A stretch of DNA of 64,000 nt, taken from contig NC_041780.1 in assembly GCF_900090045.1 (NCBI RefSeq), forward strand, positions 452,501-516,500, read 5' to 3'. The notes under the pieces are model-generated. The model was given only the letters and a program-made list of their open reading frames with translations. It was not told the DNA's origin and ran no database searches. A program made the position numbers and the translations under genes. The DNA is from Plasmodium malariae (Eukaryota; Apicomplexa; Aconoidasida; Haemosporida; Plasmodiidae). Positions 9,306 through 22,633 of the stretch are shown in pieces; the first letter of the stretch is position 1, and each line of letters opens with the position of its first letter.

Positions 9306-11243
9306 TGTGTGTGCGTACTTCATGTGCTGGGTTTATGGGCAGAAAGTTTTCTACATTTAGAAAGTACACTAAATAAAACGTTTATTCATTAACCAGTCGT
9401 TGTGATAGGCTCTCTCGCGTTCAATTTATATTTTGTTTAAAATAAAAAAATAAATTTAATTAAAAAGTTCAAAAAAAATGCGCTGCCGCAGTTTTATTTT
9501 GTTTTGTTGTATTTAAGCTTTGTTTTGTTTCACTTTCACTTCGCTGCGTTTCATTTTGTTTTATATTTGTACCCCTCTGCAATATAAAAAAGCTGTGGAA
9601 TAAAGACTTTTTTTTCCCAACCCTTGTAGCAGTTTCACTTTACTAAAATATTTTACTGCTCCTCCCAACCCCCTCCATGGTTCTCAGTCCTATTGGTTAT
9701 TCACTTTTATGCAGTATTGTGTATATGTTTGATTGCATAGCGTATTCCGAGCGAAAGAATAATAGTTTTTCTAGATTAATCTTGTTCCAAAGGGCAAACA
9801 CTATTTACAACCTTGCGTTGTACAAAAAGAAAAGGGAAAGAAAGATATACATATCATCAATTGAGTCTTACCTTGAAATGTATGTACATCGAGCTGGCAA
9901 AAATTGTAATGTAAATAATTATGACTTGATCAGGAAAAAAAGTACACCTTCAAAAAAAAAAAAAAAATTTCAAATTTGATAGCCGTTTGTTGGATGTACA
10001 AGGTGAAATCAATGAAAAGATTGAAAAATGTTTTAAAGAAAAAAAATATGAAAATATATTTTGTAATCAAAAAAAGTTTTCAGCTTGTTCGAAAAATCCC
10101 CCTTACGTTTTTCATCCCATATATTCTGATGTTGAATTAAAACAAAATCATCGATTTAAGATAAAGAAATATGAACCTGTATTTACACAATTAAGCGGAC
10201 TATGTATTTATGACAGGAACTATATTATTCCTTCAAGTAACATATATCAAATAAGTAATTCTTTATTTTCTGTACACGATAGAAATTTTGTAAATAGAAT
10301 GTTAGATATAATAAAAAAAAAAGAACAGATAGAAATGTTCTAGTTAGATTTATAGTCCGATCTAATATGCCGCTATTTAGTTGAATTCAATGGCACAATT
10401 TTAAGTGCATTATTAGCTCTTAAATATTGTATGTGCATGCATATTTGTGGTGGGAATCATCATTCAAAGAAAAATGGTGGAGATGGCTTTTGTCTTTTTA
10501 ATGATATAGCTGTAGGAATTGAATTTCTCTTGTCAGAAAAAATTATTGATAAAGTTATTATTTTAGATGTGGATGTTTATCAAGGGGACGGCACTGCTGA
10601 AATATTTGAAAATTGGACTAATGTAAAGATAATTATCCTCGCATAAAGAAGAAATCAATTATTGACATTGAACTGAGTCCCTACATGGGAGACGATGAAT
10701 ACATAAGTATATATAAAAATGTGTTAAAAGATATAGAAAAGGGAGAGGTAAATGGAGAACAGAAAACGGATCAGAAAATGGATCAGAAAATGGAAAAAAA
10801 AAAGGAACGGAAAAAAGGAGAACTGCAAGAAGGTGAACAACGAGAGCAGCAACGTACCATCCTTTTTTATCTATCTGGAGTAGATATAAGCGTCGATGAT
10901 GACCTTGGTTTGCTTAACATATCAGATGAAGGAATTTATAATAGAGACTACTTCACTTATCAGATGGCAATTAAAAAGAAGCTTCCCATAGTTACTGTTT
11001 TCTCGGGGGGCTATAATGAGTGTGATAAAACCTTGGCTCAAAAGCATATCTTGACGTTTAGGTGAGTGGGTTTCCACAAGAAAAAGATTCCAAATTCGCT
11101 GAGCGTTTAGTCCATCGTATAAAAATATATAAATATATACATATAAACATATATGTGTACACATATATACATGCATGCCCCTTCGCAGCACATATCTGTT
11201 AAGGCTTACGAACTTTTCATCACTCCGCGAACGTTTTTTATAG
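9054..11243 (+). pseudogene. Class IV-like histone deacetylase family pseudogene with secretory/plastid-type leader
   Basis: Remnant of a zinc amidohydrolase of the HDAC superfamily, closest by eye to the class IV/bacterial-type branch. Motifs in order are HPIYSDVELKQNHRFKIKKY (the family's entry block), GTILSALLALKY, GGNHHSKKNGGDGFCLFNDI (catalytic His pair), LDVDVYQGDGTAEIF, NYPRIKKKS, YMGDDEYI, FYLSGVD (zinc Asp) and TVFSGGYN. Lesions: a 16-A tract at 9952-9967 with a frame change, in-frame TAG at 10341-10343 and 10353-10355, loss of about 6-7 codons with a frameshift near 10620-10632, and Tyr for the zinc-ligand His in the DxH motif. Inferred exons are 9054..9133 (hydrophobic signal-like leader, donor GTAAGT), 9715..11061 and 11189..11243. 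A 67-bp intron at 10289-10355 could hide both stops, but it would remove conserved sequence and would not explain the other lesions. Confidence 0.8.
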
Positions 11244-11859
11244 GACATCAACAGTTGTATGGAATTCCCTCAACAAATGAACAACCGGAACAGCCGCATT
11301 CTTTGTACAATCACTATTGCGTATATACTTGCACAGTCGTATGTAAACTACCTATGTACTTGTTTTTACGCACCCTTGTGTACTTATTTAATTTTTTTCT
11401 TTTTTACCGTTGTTACACTTTTGAAGTTGCAATAAATGCCATTTCACATTTTACATAACTTTTTGTTTCAATTTTTGCGCAAAAAGGTATAAGAAAAAAA
11501 AAAAAATACTAAACGATATACATTACGCAATATGCGATATGGGATACACGATGTAGTATATAAAATATCTGATTCACGATAAAAAAATAAACAAAATATG
11601 GGACAAAAAAAAAAAAAAAAAAATTATGAACAGTTCATAATGTTCGCATTTTTTATGACATAATATTTTATCAAATATGATATGGACGAAGAAGCAAATG
11701 CAAAAATGTACAAGATTAATTAGGAGAAGTATTTATATTTGGGGGATGAATGATCCGAAATGAGTAAACAACGGATGGTGAGGAGTATGTATTCCACTTA
11801 TAAGTTAATGAAAGATAGGGGTACACTATAGCGAGAGCAGGTCTCTCCCACCCCCCCCA
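11244..11859. other. Intergenic, convergent 3' ends
   Basis: This lies between the pseudogene and the stop of the giant gene. I see homopolymer A tracts (11492-11506, 11606-11622) and short AT-rich words. No gene is supported. Confidence 0.6.
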
Positions 11860-14800
11860 TTAAGTCGATATTTTATTTTTATTTTTGAGTCTAGCGCTTT
11901 GCCTGCAATTTAACTTGAGGGGTACAATTTTTTCCTTTTTTTTCTGTCTTATAACCTTTTTCAAAATACGATTTTCTTTTTCATTTTTCAAATTTAGCCT
12001 CATATTTTTTGGTGGCATATAAATATTATCATAATTTTTGAAATCAAAAATGGATGCGGGTTCATTTTTCTTTTCATTCATTGTACATATTTTAATTTTC
12101 CTTTTATATTTAGACATAATATTCTTATGAATTTCACCAACACTGTTCTTTATACGTTTACCACCTATTCGTTTTTTAATCGGTGTAAATGTATGCTCTT
12201 TACTATTTTCAATTCTGTTTTCAAGTAATATTTCGTTTAGTGGTTGTTCTTTAATTTGAAGAGATCCTTCATATAATAGGCACGAGAAAGGGATGGTCTT
12301 GTTACCGCTGCTGGAAATACTGTCGATGCTGAAAAGGGTTGTGAGTAACTCGCTTTTGTTCTCAGTTTGTGTGTCTTCTCCGCTTTGCTTGCTCAGGAAA
12401 AATTTACGAGAATTATCCGTATTATCGCCACTTGAGTTTTCATCAATCTTATCAATCTTATGCATTTCACTCGTCTGATCATCCTGATACGCTACCTTCA
12501 TATGATTAGCTCCCCCCTCTGTTATTCCCCCTGCTTCATTACTACCTTCCACCTGTTCATCTAAGAACGTACCGTAAAACTTTTCACCAGTTTTATCATG
12601 CATTATTAGCATATCTTTATCACCGCGGTCAAATTCGTTTTCCTTGGCTTTATGATATGTACCATCGTTACTACTGCTGGGGGTATTATTATGGTTACTA
12701 TTTGCGTCATTACTAGGGGTCTTACCAACTTTGACCTCAATAATTTTCCCCTCACTATTTTTATTACCCTCTATGTAGTCTGCATTGTGTTCACTTAAAT
12801 ATGTGTTATCGATGAAGGTTTTACTTCCCCATTTTTTATAATTACCATTCAAATTTTTCAAATTAGACTGATGTTTATTATTCCTTTTCCTTTCGATAAT
12901 TTTCTTTTTGCCATATTTACGTTCATTATCATTTATTTTTATATTGCTTCCTTGTATTGTTTCCTTGGAAGAGCTATTGTTCGTTTCTACTTCCTTGTGG
13001 AGTACATTAAGATCTTCCTTTTCATTTTTTTTTTTTATTTTTTCCATAATTGTAATATTGCTTTCATTTTTGGAGCCTCTTGTAATGATAATACTATCAC
13101 TTGGGTTCATTTTACTATCTTTATCCTTCGTAGTTTCTTTATTTCCTTGATGATTTTGTCCATCATTCGTGTTGTTTTCCCCCTTCGCCACTTTGACCAC
13201 TGCAGTAATTTCTGCCCCTTCTTCCGCCATATGTTTGTCATTTGGATTATTTTCCGCTTCTTTCGACCCTTCCACTTCTTTCTGAACTTCCACTTCCTTT
13301 TGAACTTCCACTTCTTTCTGAACTTCCACTTCTTTCTGAACTTCCACTTCTTTCTGAACTTCCACTTCTTTCTGAACTTCCACTTCTTTCTGAACTTCCA
13401 CTTCTTTCTGAACTTCCACTTCCTTTTGAACTTCCACTTCTTTCTGAACTTCCACTTCCTTTTGAACTTCCACTTCTTTCTGAATTTCCACTTCTTTCTG
13501 AACTTCCACTTCTTTCTGAACTTCCACTTCCTTTTGAACTTCCACTTCTTTCTGAACTTCCACTTCTTTCTGAACTTCCACTTCTTTCTGAACTTCCGCT
13601 TCTTTACCTTCACCACTTCCCTCCCCTTTGTCACTTCCACTCGTCTCTTTCTCTTCTGTAAACACAGGTCCAATACTCGCTCCGAATTTCTCAATCTTCG
13701 ATAGCTCAATATCATACTCCCTAACTTGGATTGCATCACAAAAAATGACTTTGCTCGTTCGTCTATGTTTTGACTTTCTTTTGTTGTCATTCGAGTACTT
13801 GAATTTTCCAGATGAAGATGAAGGATCAACGTGTGCAGGGTCATTGCCCGTATGACTAGAAGAGAAAGAGCCTTCACCCATTTGGAACTCATTCAAAGAT
13901 GAATTATCAGTATTATTATGACCACTATTACCGCCGCTATTATTTCCGCTAATACCATTGCTATTATCACTGCTATTGTCACTATTATTATTATTGCTTG
14001 CCTCTGAATCTGCATTTTTTATAGTGCAGTAGTAATCGTTACTATTAGTAAAAGGTGTGTGTACAAGGTTAGAGGGTAATGTCCTCGTAGGGTCGGCTCC
14101 CGAGGATTTGTGTAATTCCATACAGTGATTCGTTAACAAATCATAATCATAAAAGTATATATTTAAACACAGTGGACAATGGTAATGTGGGTCGGTGAAA
14201 AATTTTTTTTTTCTTTTCATTTTTTTGTTTATTTTTACGTATGACCTGCTTTTTCTTCCATCTCCTTCTACGTCTCCATTTGTTTCTACACTCACTTCTG
14301 CACCCACTTCTGCACCCACTTCTGCACCCACTTCTACACCCACTTCTGTATGTGCTTCCCTCTTGACACTATTGTGTATAAGTTTACAGGGGAATATTAT
14401 GTAACCACCGAGCGTTTTCCTACCCTTCCAATGCTCGTTTAAGTAGTGAGTATAATTCTTAACGTAGCTATTAGGCGGATAATATTTTTTATCACATAAA
14501 GGACATAAATATTTTTGCCAGTCGGGTTTTCCATATATCAATCTTTGATCCTCCAACGAATGAAAGGCTTCTATTCGTAAAGGCATCACAGGGGACCTGT
14601 GCATTTCTTTATATATATTAGTTATATAGGGTATATCTCTATTCAATTTTTCCGCTTCCGAAAGATGATTTTTAAAATTTCCCTCAACATTAATATCATC
14701 CGTGCGGCAAGTGGTCTTCTCCCGAGTGTCCGTGCTTTCTATGTTACTACTTCCTCCATTGCTAATACTACCGTTACTGCTGATGTTGCTGCGAGCGTTA

Positions 14801-17800
14801 TTACTTCTATTTGTTATTAACATGAACACATCTGCACTGTACTGATGGTTACCACAATTTTGGCCTTCTTCCTGGTTGTCCTTCCCAATAATTAAATGGC
14901 TATTTAATTGATTATCTAACTGGGTATCTAATTGGGTATCTAAATGGATATTTAATTGATTATCTAACTGGGTATCTAACTGGGTATCTAAATGATTATC
15001 TAAATGATTATCTAACTGCGTATCTAACTGTCTGTCTAACTGATTATCTAACTGTATACCTAACTGACTATCTAACTCGCTTGTTAACTTGCTTCCTAAC
15101 CTGCTCCCTAACTCACTCGCCACTTCTTTACATACAAGTTCTGCGTTGTCCAACTTGTCTACATGTAAAGGACTTCCAACGCTTTCCTTGTCCCCTCCTG
15201 TGTTTCCATCCACACCCTTTTGCGATAGTCTATGTTCATCCAAATTTGCATTTTCTATTTTTCTTCCTCTAACTCCTTTACCATGTATCTTTGAAAGAGT
15301 TTCATCATCTGTAGCACTATCTATTATGCATACAATATGTTCGTAGTCCTTAGGCTTATCCAATGGCAATGCTTCATTCGTGAGGCCTGCACGTTTACAT
15401 TTCTCTTTATGTATGTTCATTGGTTCGTTTAACGACGTCTGCTTATGAAGTAGCGGTGTATTACTACTGCTATTGTTATTGATAAGATTACTACTGCTGA
15501 TACTATTATTGTTGATATTACTATTACTGCTACTCGTACCTTCTATAGCTGCAGTTGCAACATTATGAATCTGTTTACACACAAAGGGGGGGCTTGACAT
15601 ATCTCGCTTGACCTTATCAGGAGGGTCCCTTTTTGTATGATCACCACTCCCTAAAATTTTAGTCGTATCTTGTTTTCTCCTTAGATTCATGTATCCATTT
15701 TTGAGTAGATAGCTTTCCTCATTTTTTGCACACACTCTTTTATCATTTCCATCTCCCTTTATGTACTTACGCTCTTTTATATAAACCTTTTTATAATTAT
15801 CATCATGAGCATTTAATGAATAATTAACTGAGCCTTTTTCCTTTTCACTTGATTTATATTTAGGTGAGTATCTTTTTTTCTTCAATGTATTGTTCTTTTG
15901 ATCTTTTGTTACTTCCTCAACGATAGGTACTTTGCTAATCTGCATTTTTTTTTCATCTCCCTTTACTCCTTGAAATGTATGGAAGTTCTGATTTAGTGCT
16001 GCTTGTTCAGTGTGTATGTTATTCTTACTGAAGTAACGATATTTCTTATGGGGAACAAAAGAAGGTTTAAGTGGTACGTACGACTCATACGGTTTCTTAT
16101 TCTGTTTTACATTCAGAGCATTTTCGTTTAATATATTCATGTTGATAAAACTCACTACACTCTTCTCCTTGTGCATATCTTGCGCAGTTTGTTCATTCGA
16201 AAATTCCTTTTCCGTTTCGTTGATCATGTTTTTGCAATGACGGCACTCATGGTTTGACATAATAGTAGTATTGGCACTGGTATTACTCCAAGATGGGGTT
16301 TCCACAGTTGCTGTTGTCGCTGCCGCTTCCATTGTTACTGCCGCTGCTACTGCTTCCTCTCCTGCTTCCCCTCTTGCTCTGCTTCTACCCATGTGTGCGT
16401 CTAAAAACAAAGCGGAGTAATAATTTTTCATAATATCGTAACAGTAGTTAACGTTGCCTAATCTAAAATAGTTATTATGCAAATTAGATACGTGATAACT
16501 TGTCAGGGATTGTGGCTTTGCACCGATATTTATACTACTATAAGTACTACTACTATTACTGCTACTACTACTTGTAATCAAATTTTTAACATTCTGAAAT
16601 AACAAATTATTGTCTTTTGTTTGAATGTTGTTACTACTGTTGATATGAGAATAGCTGTAATTTTCTTGTGCACTGTTCTCTCTGTTTATGCACATCCCCT
16701 CATTTAGATGACCACTTGGATGTGCATTTTGTAAACTCTTTTCATTGTTCGCAAAATTTAAAATATGATTACACTCCTTGTTTATATCTGAAAAGATGGT
16801 TTGGTACATTTCCTTACCTTCTACTCTTGCTGGATCCATATGTGCATAATTACTTGATGACAAATAATTTTTGTTTTTTTCCTCTTCTTCCTCATATCCC
16901 TTCTGATCTTTTATTATATCTGTCATGTTCATATATTTTAAGATATTTTTACTTGGAAAATTTTGGAAACTATCTAAATATTCTGGATATTCTCCTTCAG
17001 TATCATTATTCCCAGTTGACAATCCGATCATTCTTGCTGTCTCCATAATACTTCTCTCTCTGTATTCTTTTTCATTACTGTCAATGCAACTAATCTTAGG
17101 TCTAGCTGTCCCGCTTACATTGCATGCATCCAACTTATTGGAAGATTCTGCAGGTAATCCGGTAATTCCGGTTATTCGGTTTAAGCCAGTCAACCCGCTT
17201 AACCCACTTAATCCATTCGAGTGAAGGATACTACTTACTATTTGATCATCTGTACTGGGGAAATTTACTACGTTACTACCTGCCCTAAGTGATTCAGTTC
17301 TCGTGGTTCGAAATTTCTTAGGGCTATCTGGGGAATCACTAGGTTTGTAGCTATTTATACATTCGCAGCTACTAGAATGGGTGTAATTTTTGGACATTGC
17401 AAACTTGCCAAGTTGGTACTCTTTGTTTTTCATTTTGCTAATGTAGATATCATAAAATTTTTTATTTTCTTGGTTATTCAAGTTGCATATATTTTGAATG
17501 AACGTCTTAATGTGACTCATGTTACGCACTCGGTTATCACACCTATCGGTACTATCTTGGTTGTCCCTACTGCCCCAACTATCACTTCTATTGTTGTTAC
17601 CATTATTGTTGTTGTCGTGGTTATTACCATTGCCGGAGATGATTTTTTTTCTTCTTTTTTCATCCACGGGTGTGTCGTTATTATACTCCGCGAGTGCTTC
17701 CCTTAAGCAGTCTTTTTCCTTGTTATGATAAAACTCGCTTAAAGGATTGTTATGCGATACATTTGCACCGATAACATCGTTCTTTAAACAAAGCATACAA

Positions 17801-20800
17801 TTACATGGGTGTATTTTGTCAATATCAAAAATATTATCATTAATTTGTGCTCTTTTGTTAATATCATTGATATACTCATCTTTCGTACTATTATTACCTT
17901 TTGTTAAATCTTCATAATCCTTTTCATTATGTATTAATTCTCTTATTTTTGAAGAACAACAGTTTTTGATTAGTTCATTCTCAACTTCATCATATGATGA
18001 TGCATTAATACTAACATTCAACTGGTTGCATAGAGCATACTGTACCATCATATTCTTTAGTTTACTCTCTAAAAAGAGGAGGCTATTATCGTAAATGCAA
18101 TTGTTTCTTTTACTACAACAGCTAAGACTTGTACTGCCTTCCTTGTTGTTACCATCATTGTGTAAATCTGTGTAATAAGATAAACAGTCCTTATCATAAT
18201 TTTTATTTTCATTGCACATAATCTTATTGATGATATTTTTGTATTCACTATTATTATAAATCTTTTCTGACACCTCTTTTAGGAAACTTAACTGGTTATA
18301 CTGAACATGCGCTTGCTCTCTTTCGCGGTTCTCTACATTATTCGAGCCGATAAGTTTTATAATGCGCTCTTTTGATACTCTACGTGTTATCATTTTCTCG
18401 TCTTTTCCTTCCTCATCCGCGTGGTTTGAAAAATTGCCATGCATGTTACTTTTATTTAATTCGTTGTGGGAGTTCCACGGGAACAATGAGCTCCCTCGCT
18501 TGCTCGAAAAGACGTCGTTACGTTGTAGTGGGTTACTGTGTAGTGGGTTACTGTGTAGTGGGTTACTGTGTAGTGGGTTACTGTGTAGTGGGTTACTGTG
18601 TAGTGGGTTACTGTGTAGGGGGCTACTATGTAGTGGGTTACTGTGTAGTGGGTTACTGTGTAGGGGGCTACTATGTAATGGGTTACTGTGTAGGGGGCTA
18701 CTATGTAATGGGTTGCTATGTAATGGGTTGCTATGTAATGGGTTGCTATGTAATGGGCTGCTATGCAATGGACTATTATGCAAGGGGCCGCTATGTACGT
18801 CTTCCCCCCTCGAGTCCTCCATTTTTATGTTATTTCCTTCCTTTCCTTCACTCATGCTTGATATAAGCGAGTTTAGAAAAATGCTTAGGTTGTCTTCACT
18901 GATGTCGCACTTCCTACCTTGGATATGCTCGTTATTTAAAGATAAAGTCAAGCCATTGAATGAGTTAAAAGAATACCTACTACTGCTGCTACTACCACTC
19001 CGTATTCTATCCTCATAATTACTACCACATTCACTATTGTGTATATTATCTGTTTCACAAAATAATATATCCTTAAAATAGGTTGTTCTATTATTTTCTT
19101 TTCTTCCATTCTGTAAATCATTAATATGGGATGATGGCATATCACTTGATAGGGAATACCTATTAACACCGTCCTTTTTGATTATATTCCAGCTGTCATT
19201 TTTTGTTGTGCTCTTTTTTTCACTATGCGATTTATCAATAGTCAAAATGAAATTTTCTATCTGTTTTTTATTGGGTAAGACTCGTCTTGAGTTGCTGTTT
19301 GTTATACTACTTTCATTTAAGTCTGATATATTCGTTGAGCTATTTTCTTTTATATTTACTCCTTCATATAAAGAGTTGGTTGTACTACTATAATTCTCCT
19401 TCTCATTTATACAAGACCTGTTAACACCATTATAAATCAAATTACTTTTTAAAATGGTCATCCTGTCTTTTTCCATTTCACTTTCTCCGTAATTGCTGAG
19501 GGTATAACTATTGTTTCTATACTTACTACTACTGCAAGAACTGCTGCAGTAGCTATAGGTGTTCTGATTCCAGTGAGCACCCTCATGGAGATGGCCTCTT
19601 CTGCCATTTATATCATTACATGGATTATTATTCAACGTATCGGATACACAATTACTTGATGGATGAGGAGCAGATCCCTTCAAGATATTTGTTCCAACTG
19701 TTTTCCTTTTTTTAATGTTAATGGAGGATAACTCCGTTACATTAGTGATCATCTGTCTTGGGGGAATATTTCGCTTATTCATTGTTGTTCTATTTGGCGC
19801 AGTTGTGTATTTATTCTTCTCTACATTAAGAATTTTTTTTTTGTTATTCGGCTGAACTGCGTTATTCATGGTATGCTTTTCTTTTTCGTCTGACTTGCTA
19901 TCCTGTTTTTCGCCCTCCTCGCTATCCTGTTTTTTGCATTCCTCGCTATCCTGTTTTTCGCCCTCCTCGCTATCCTGTTTTTTGCATTCCTCGCTATCCT
20001 GTTTTTCGCCCTCCTCGCTATCCTGTTTTTTGCATTCCTCGCTATCCTGTTTTTCGCATTCGTCGCTATCCTGTTTTTTGCATTCCTCGCTATCCTGTTT
20101 TTCGCCTTCTTCGCTATCCTGTTTTTCGCCTTCTTCGCTATCCTGTTTTTCGTCTTCTTTGTCTTCCTTGTTGTCCAGTTTTCCGCCCTCCTTTTTGTCC
20201 TCTTTCTTGTCTTCTTTTTCGTCTTCTTCCTTCTCGCCCTCTTGATGTCCTTGCTGTCCCTGTTTTTTTTTTTTTTTTTTTTCGAATAAATTTTTTTTTT
20301 TTGTATTGTTATTTAGCAAAATGACAAAATTATCACTCTGCAAATTACCAGAATATTTTTGTTTAAATTTGTTATTTAGGTCATCATAACATTCTTTCGT
20401 ATTTCTCAAATTGTATTTTTTTTTTGTTTTGTCGTTAATTGTTTTGTCGCTATTTATTTTGTCGCTATTTATTTTGTCCCTATTTATTTTGTCGCTATTT
20501 ATTTTGTTGCTTTTTATTTTGTCGCTATTTATTTTGTCGCTATTTATTTTATCGCTATTTATTTTATCATCAATTATTTTATTGCCAATTATTTTGCCAT
20601 CCATTTTGTCGCCCAATAATTTGTTTCCCAATAATTTATCGCCCAATAATTTATCGCCCAATAATTTATCGCCCAATAATTTATCGCCCAATAATTTATC
20701 GCCCAATATTTTTTCGCCCAATATTTTTTCGCCCAATATTTTTTCACCCAATAATTTGTCGCCCAATATTTTTTCGCCAAGCTTCTCACAATCAATATGG

Positions 20801-22592
20801 CAGTTGCGCACCAGTGGTTGTTTCATCTTTTTTTTTGCATGATCATATTCAGAACAATCATAAGAATTGCCACAATCTAATATATTTTTTTTTGCATTAA
20901 TTGCTTCCTCAGACACGTGCATTATTTTTTCCTTTGAATTTTTTTTTTTTGAAAAATTGGAATAATTTTTTAACTCATCAGTGCGGTCCTTATTATTATC
21001 ACTGGGGTAAATATTGCAATGAATTTTTTCCTTTTCGAAAATTTCTTTATCACCCATTTGTTTTTCGCATATTTGTTTTTCGCATATTTGTTTTTCGCAT
21101 ATTTGTTTTTGGCAAATTTGTTTTTGGCAAATTTGTTTTTCACAAGTTTGTTTATCATTAATTTCTTTTTCATTAATTTCTTTTTCACTAATTTCATTTT
21201 TATTAATTTCTTTTTCATTAATTTCTTTTTCACTAATTTCATTTTTATTATTTCCTTTTTCAATAATTTGTTTTTCGCTATTTTCTTTTTTATTAATATC
21301 TTTTTTTTCTTCTTTTATCTCTTTCATCTCTTTCATATCTTTTATTTCTTTTTCTTTTTTCGTGGGTATTTTACCTTCATCAGTGTAATCATCTCCACTT
21401 GTTATATCGCCCTCCCGTTCTTGTGTCGTAAGAGGACTGCTTGTCATTTGGATGTTCATTTTACGTTGAGTGATCATTACTTCCTCTGATCCTAGATGAA
21501 CTACAATTCCATTGGAACCTAGGAAATTTTTAGTACTTTCCGTACCACCTTCCTTTACACCTTCGTTCACTCTTCTCATTTGTGCTGCAGGCACATCGGA
21601 GTTATTCCTGCTTTTGCTAGCAATAACTAAATGATATTTTTCGTCTTTTCTTATGGCATTTGTAATATTTGCAATTTTTTGTTTTTCTTCTCCTTGGAAA
21701 AACTTCATACCTACTTCTTTATTTTTGCTCGCATGAAAATGTGTTATATCGTCCTTGCTGTTTGTAATTTTGAGTTTTTCATTTATGTCTTTATATGTAT
21801 TCACTTTTTCCAGTCCTTTCCTTCTATTACGTTCGTTGGAATATTTCCCATCCTTAAAGGAAATAAAACGTTCCCCAGAATTATTCATATTATTTGATAC
21901 CTCTTTTTGTTCATAAAAATATTTATGATAACCTAGCTTTTTCTCCTTTTCACTGTCGCTATTTTTTTGCATGCATAGGGTACCATGTCTATCTTTCTTC
22001 TGATTTGTTAACTTCTCTTTCTGTGTAAGAAATGGTTCTGCAGTCATTTTTGTAATGCCCTTTTCCTTATCATCTCCTATTTGGATTATGTCTTTCTTTT
22101 TTTGAATAACCATATTATTTTGGTCATTCGCAGTGTTCTTTAGGCTTCTTGTAGCTACCGACTGGATACCCCTGCATGGGATTTCGGGGCGTGCAACTGT
22201 GTTTGAAGAAAAGGAAAAAAAAAATAATAATAAAATTGAGAAAGAAAAAAATAGTTATATAAATGGCAAAAAAATAATGGAATAGATAAGAAAAATAATG
22301 AGAAATAAATTAACAGAAAATAATGGAATATATGGAAAAAATACAACAAAATAAAAGGAGGAAAAAACTCTAATTTTAATTAGACTACACAGAAAAATGC
22401 ATCGCAAAAAGCGTCCATTTGCACGATTTTTCGTACAAATAGACTTACATATATACAAGGAAACTTCATGTATGTCCAAAAGAAACGACAAAATAAATGC
22501 ATAAAAGGGAGGAAAGCCAAAAATAGAATGAAAGAACAATACTCGAACACGAAAATAGCGGCAAAGAGGGCAGCAGAGTGCCTGAACAAGCA

Positions 22593-22633
<41 letters not shown>

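Noticed and set aside
10289..10355. 67-bp intron that would remove both in-frame stops of the deacetylase-like gene
   Set aside because: It would delete residues that align with a conserved block of the family and leaves the A16 frameshift and the later deletion unexplained.
12871..13892. Open frames of 139 to 277 codons on both strands over the EVEVQK array
   Set aside because: They exist because the 18-bp unit lacks stops in several frames. Composition is purely repetitive and the giant gene is the only frame with non-repeat sequence on both sides.
18362..19018. Plus-strand frame of 218 codons rich in CSGLL
   Set aside because: Antisense reading of the LHSNP array in the giant gene; nothing protein-like flanks it.
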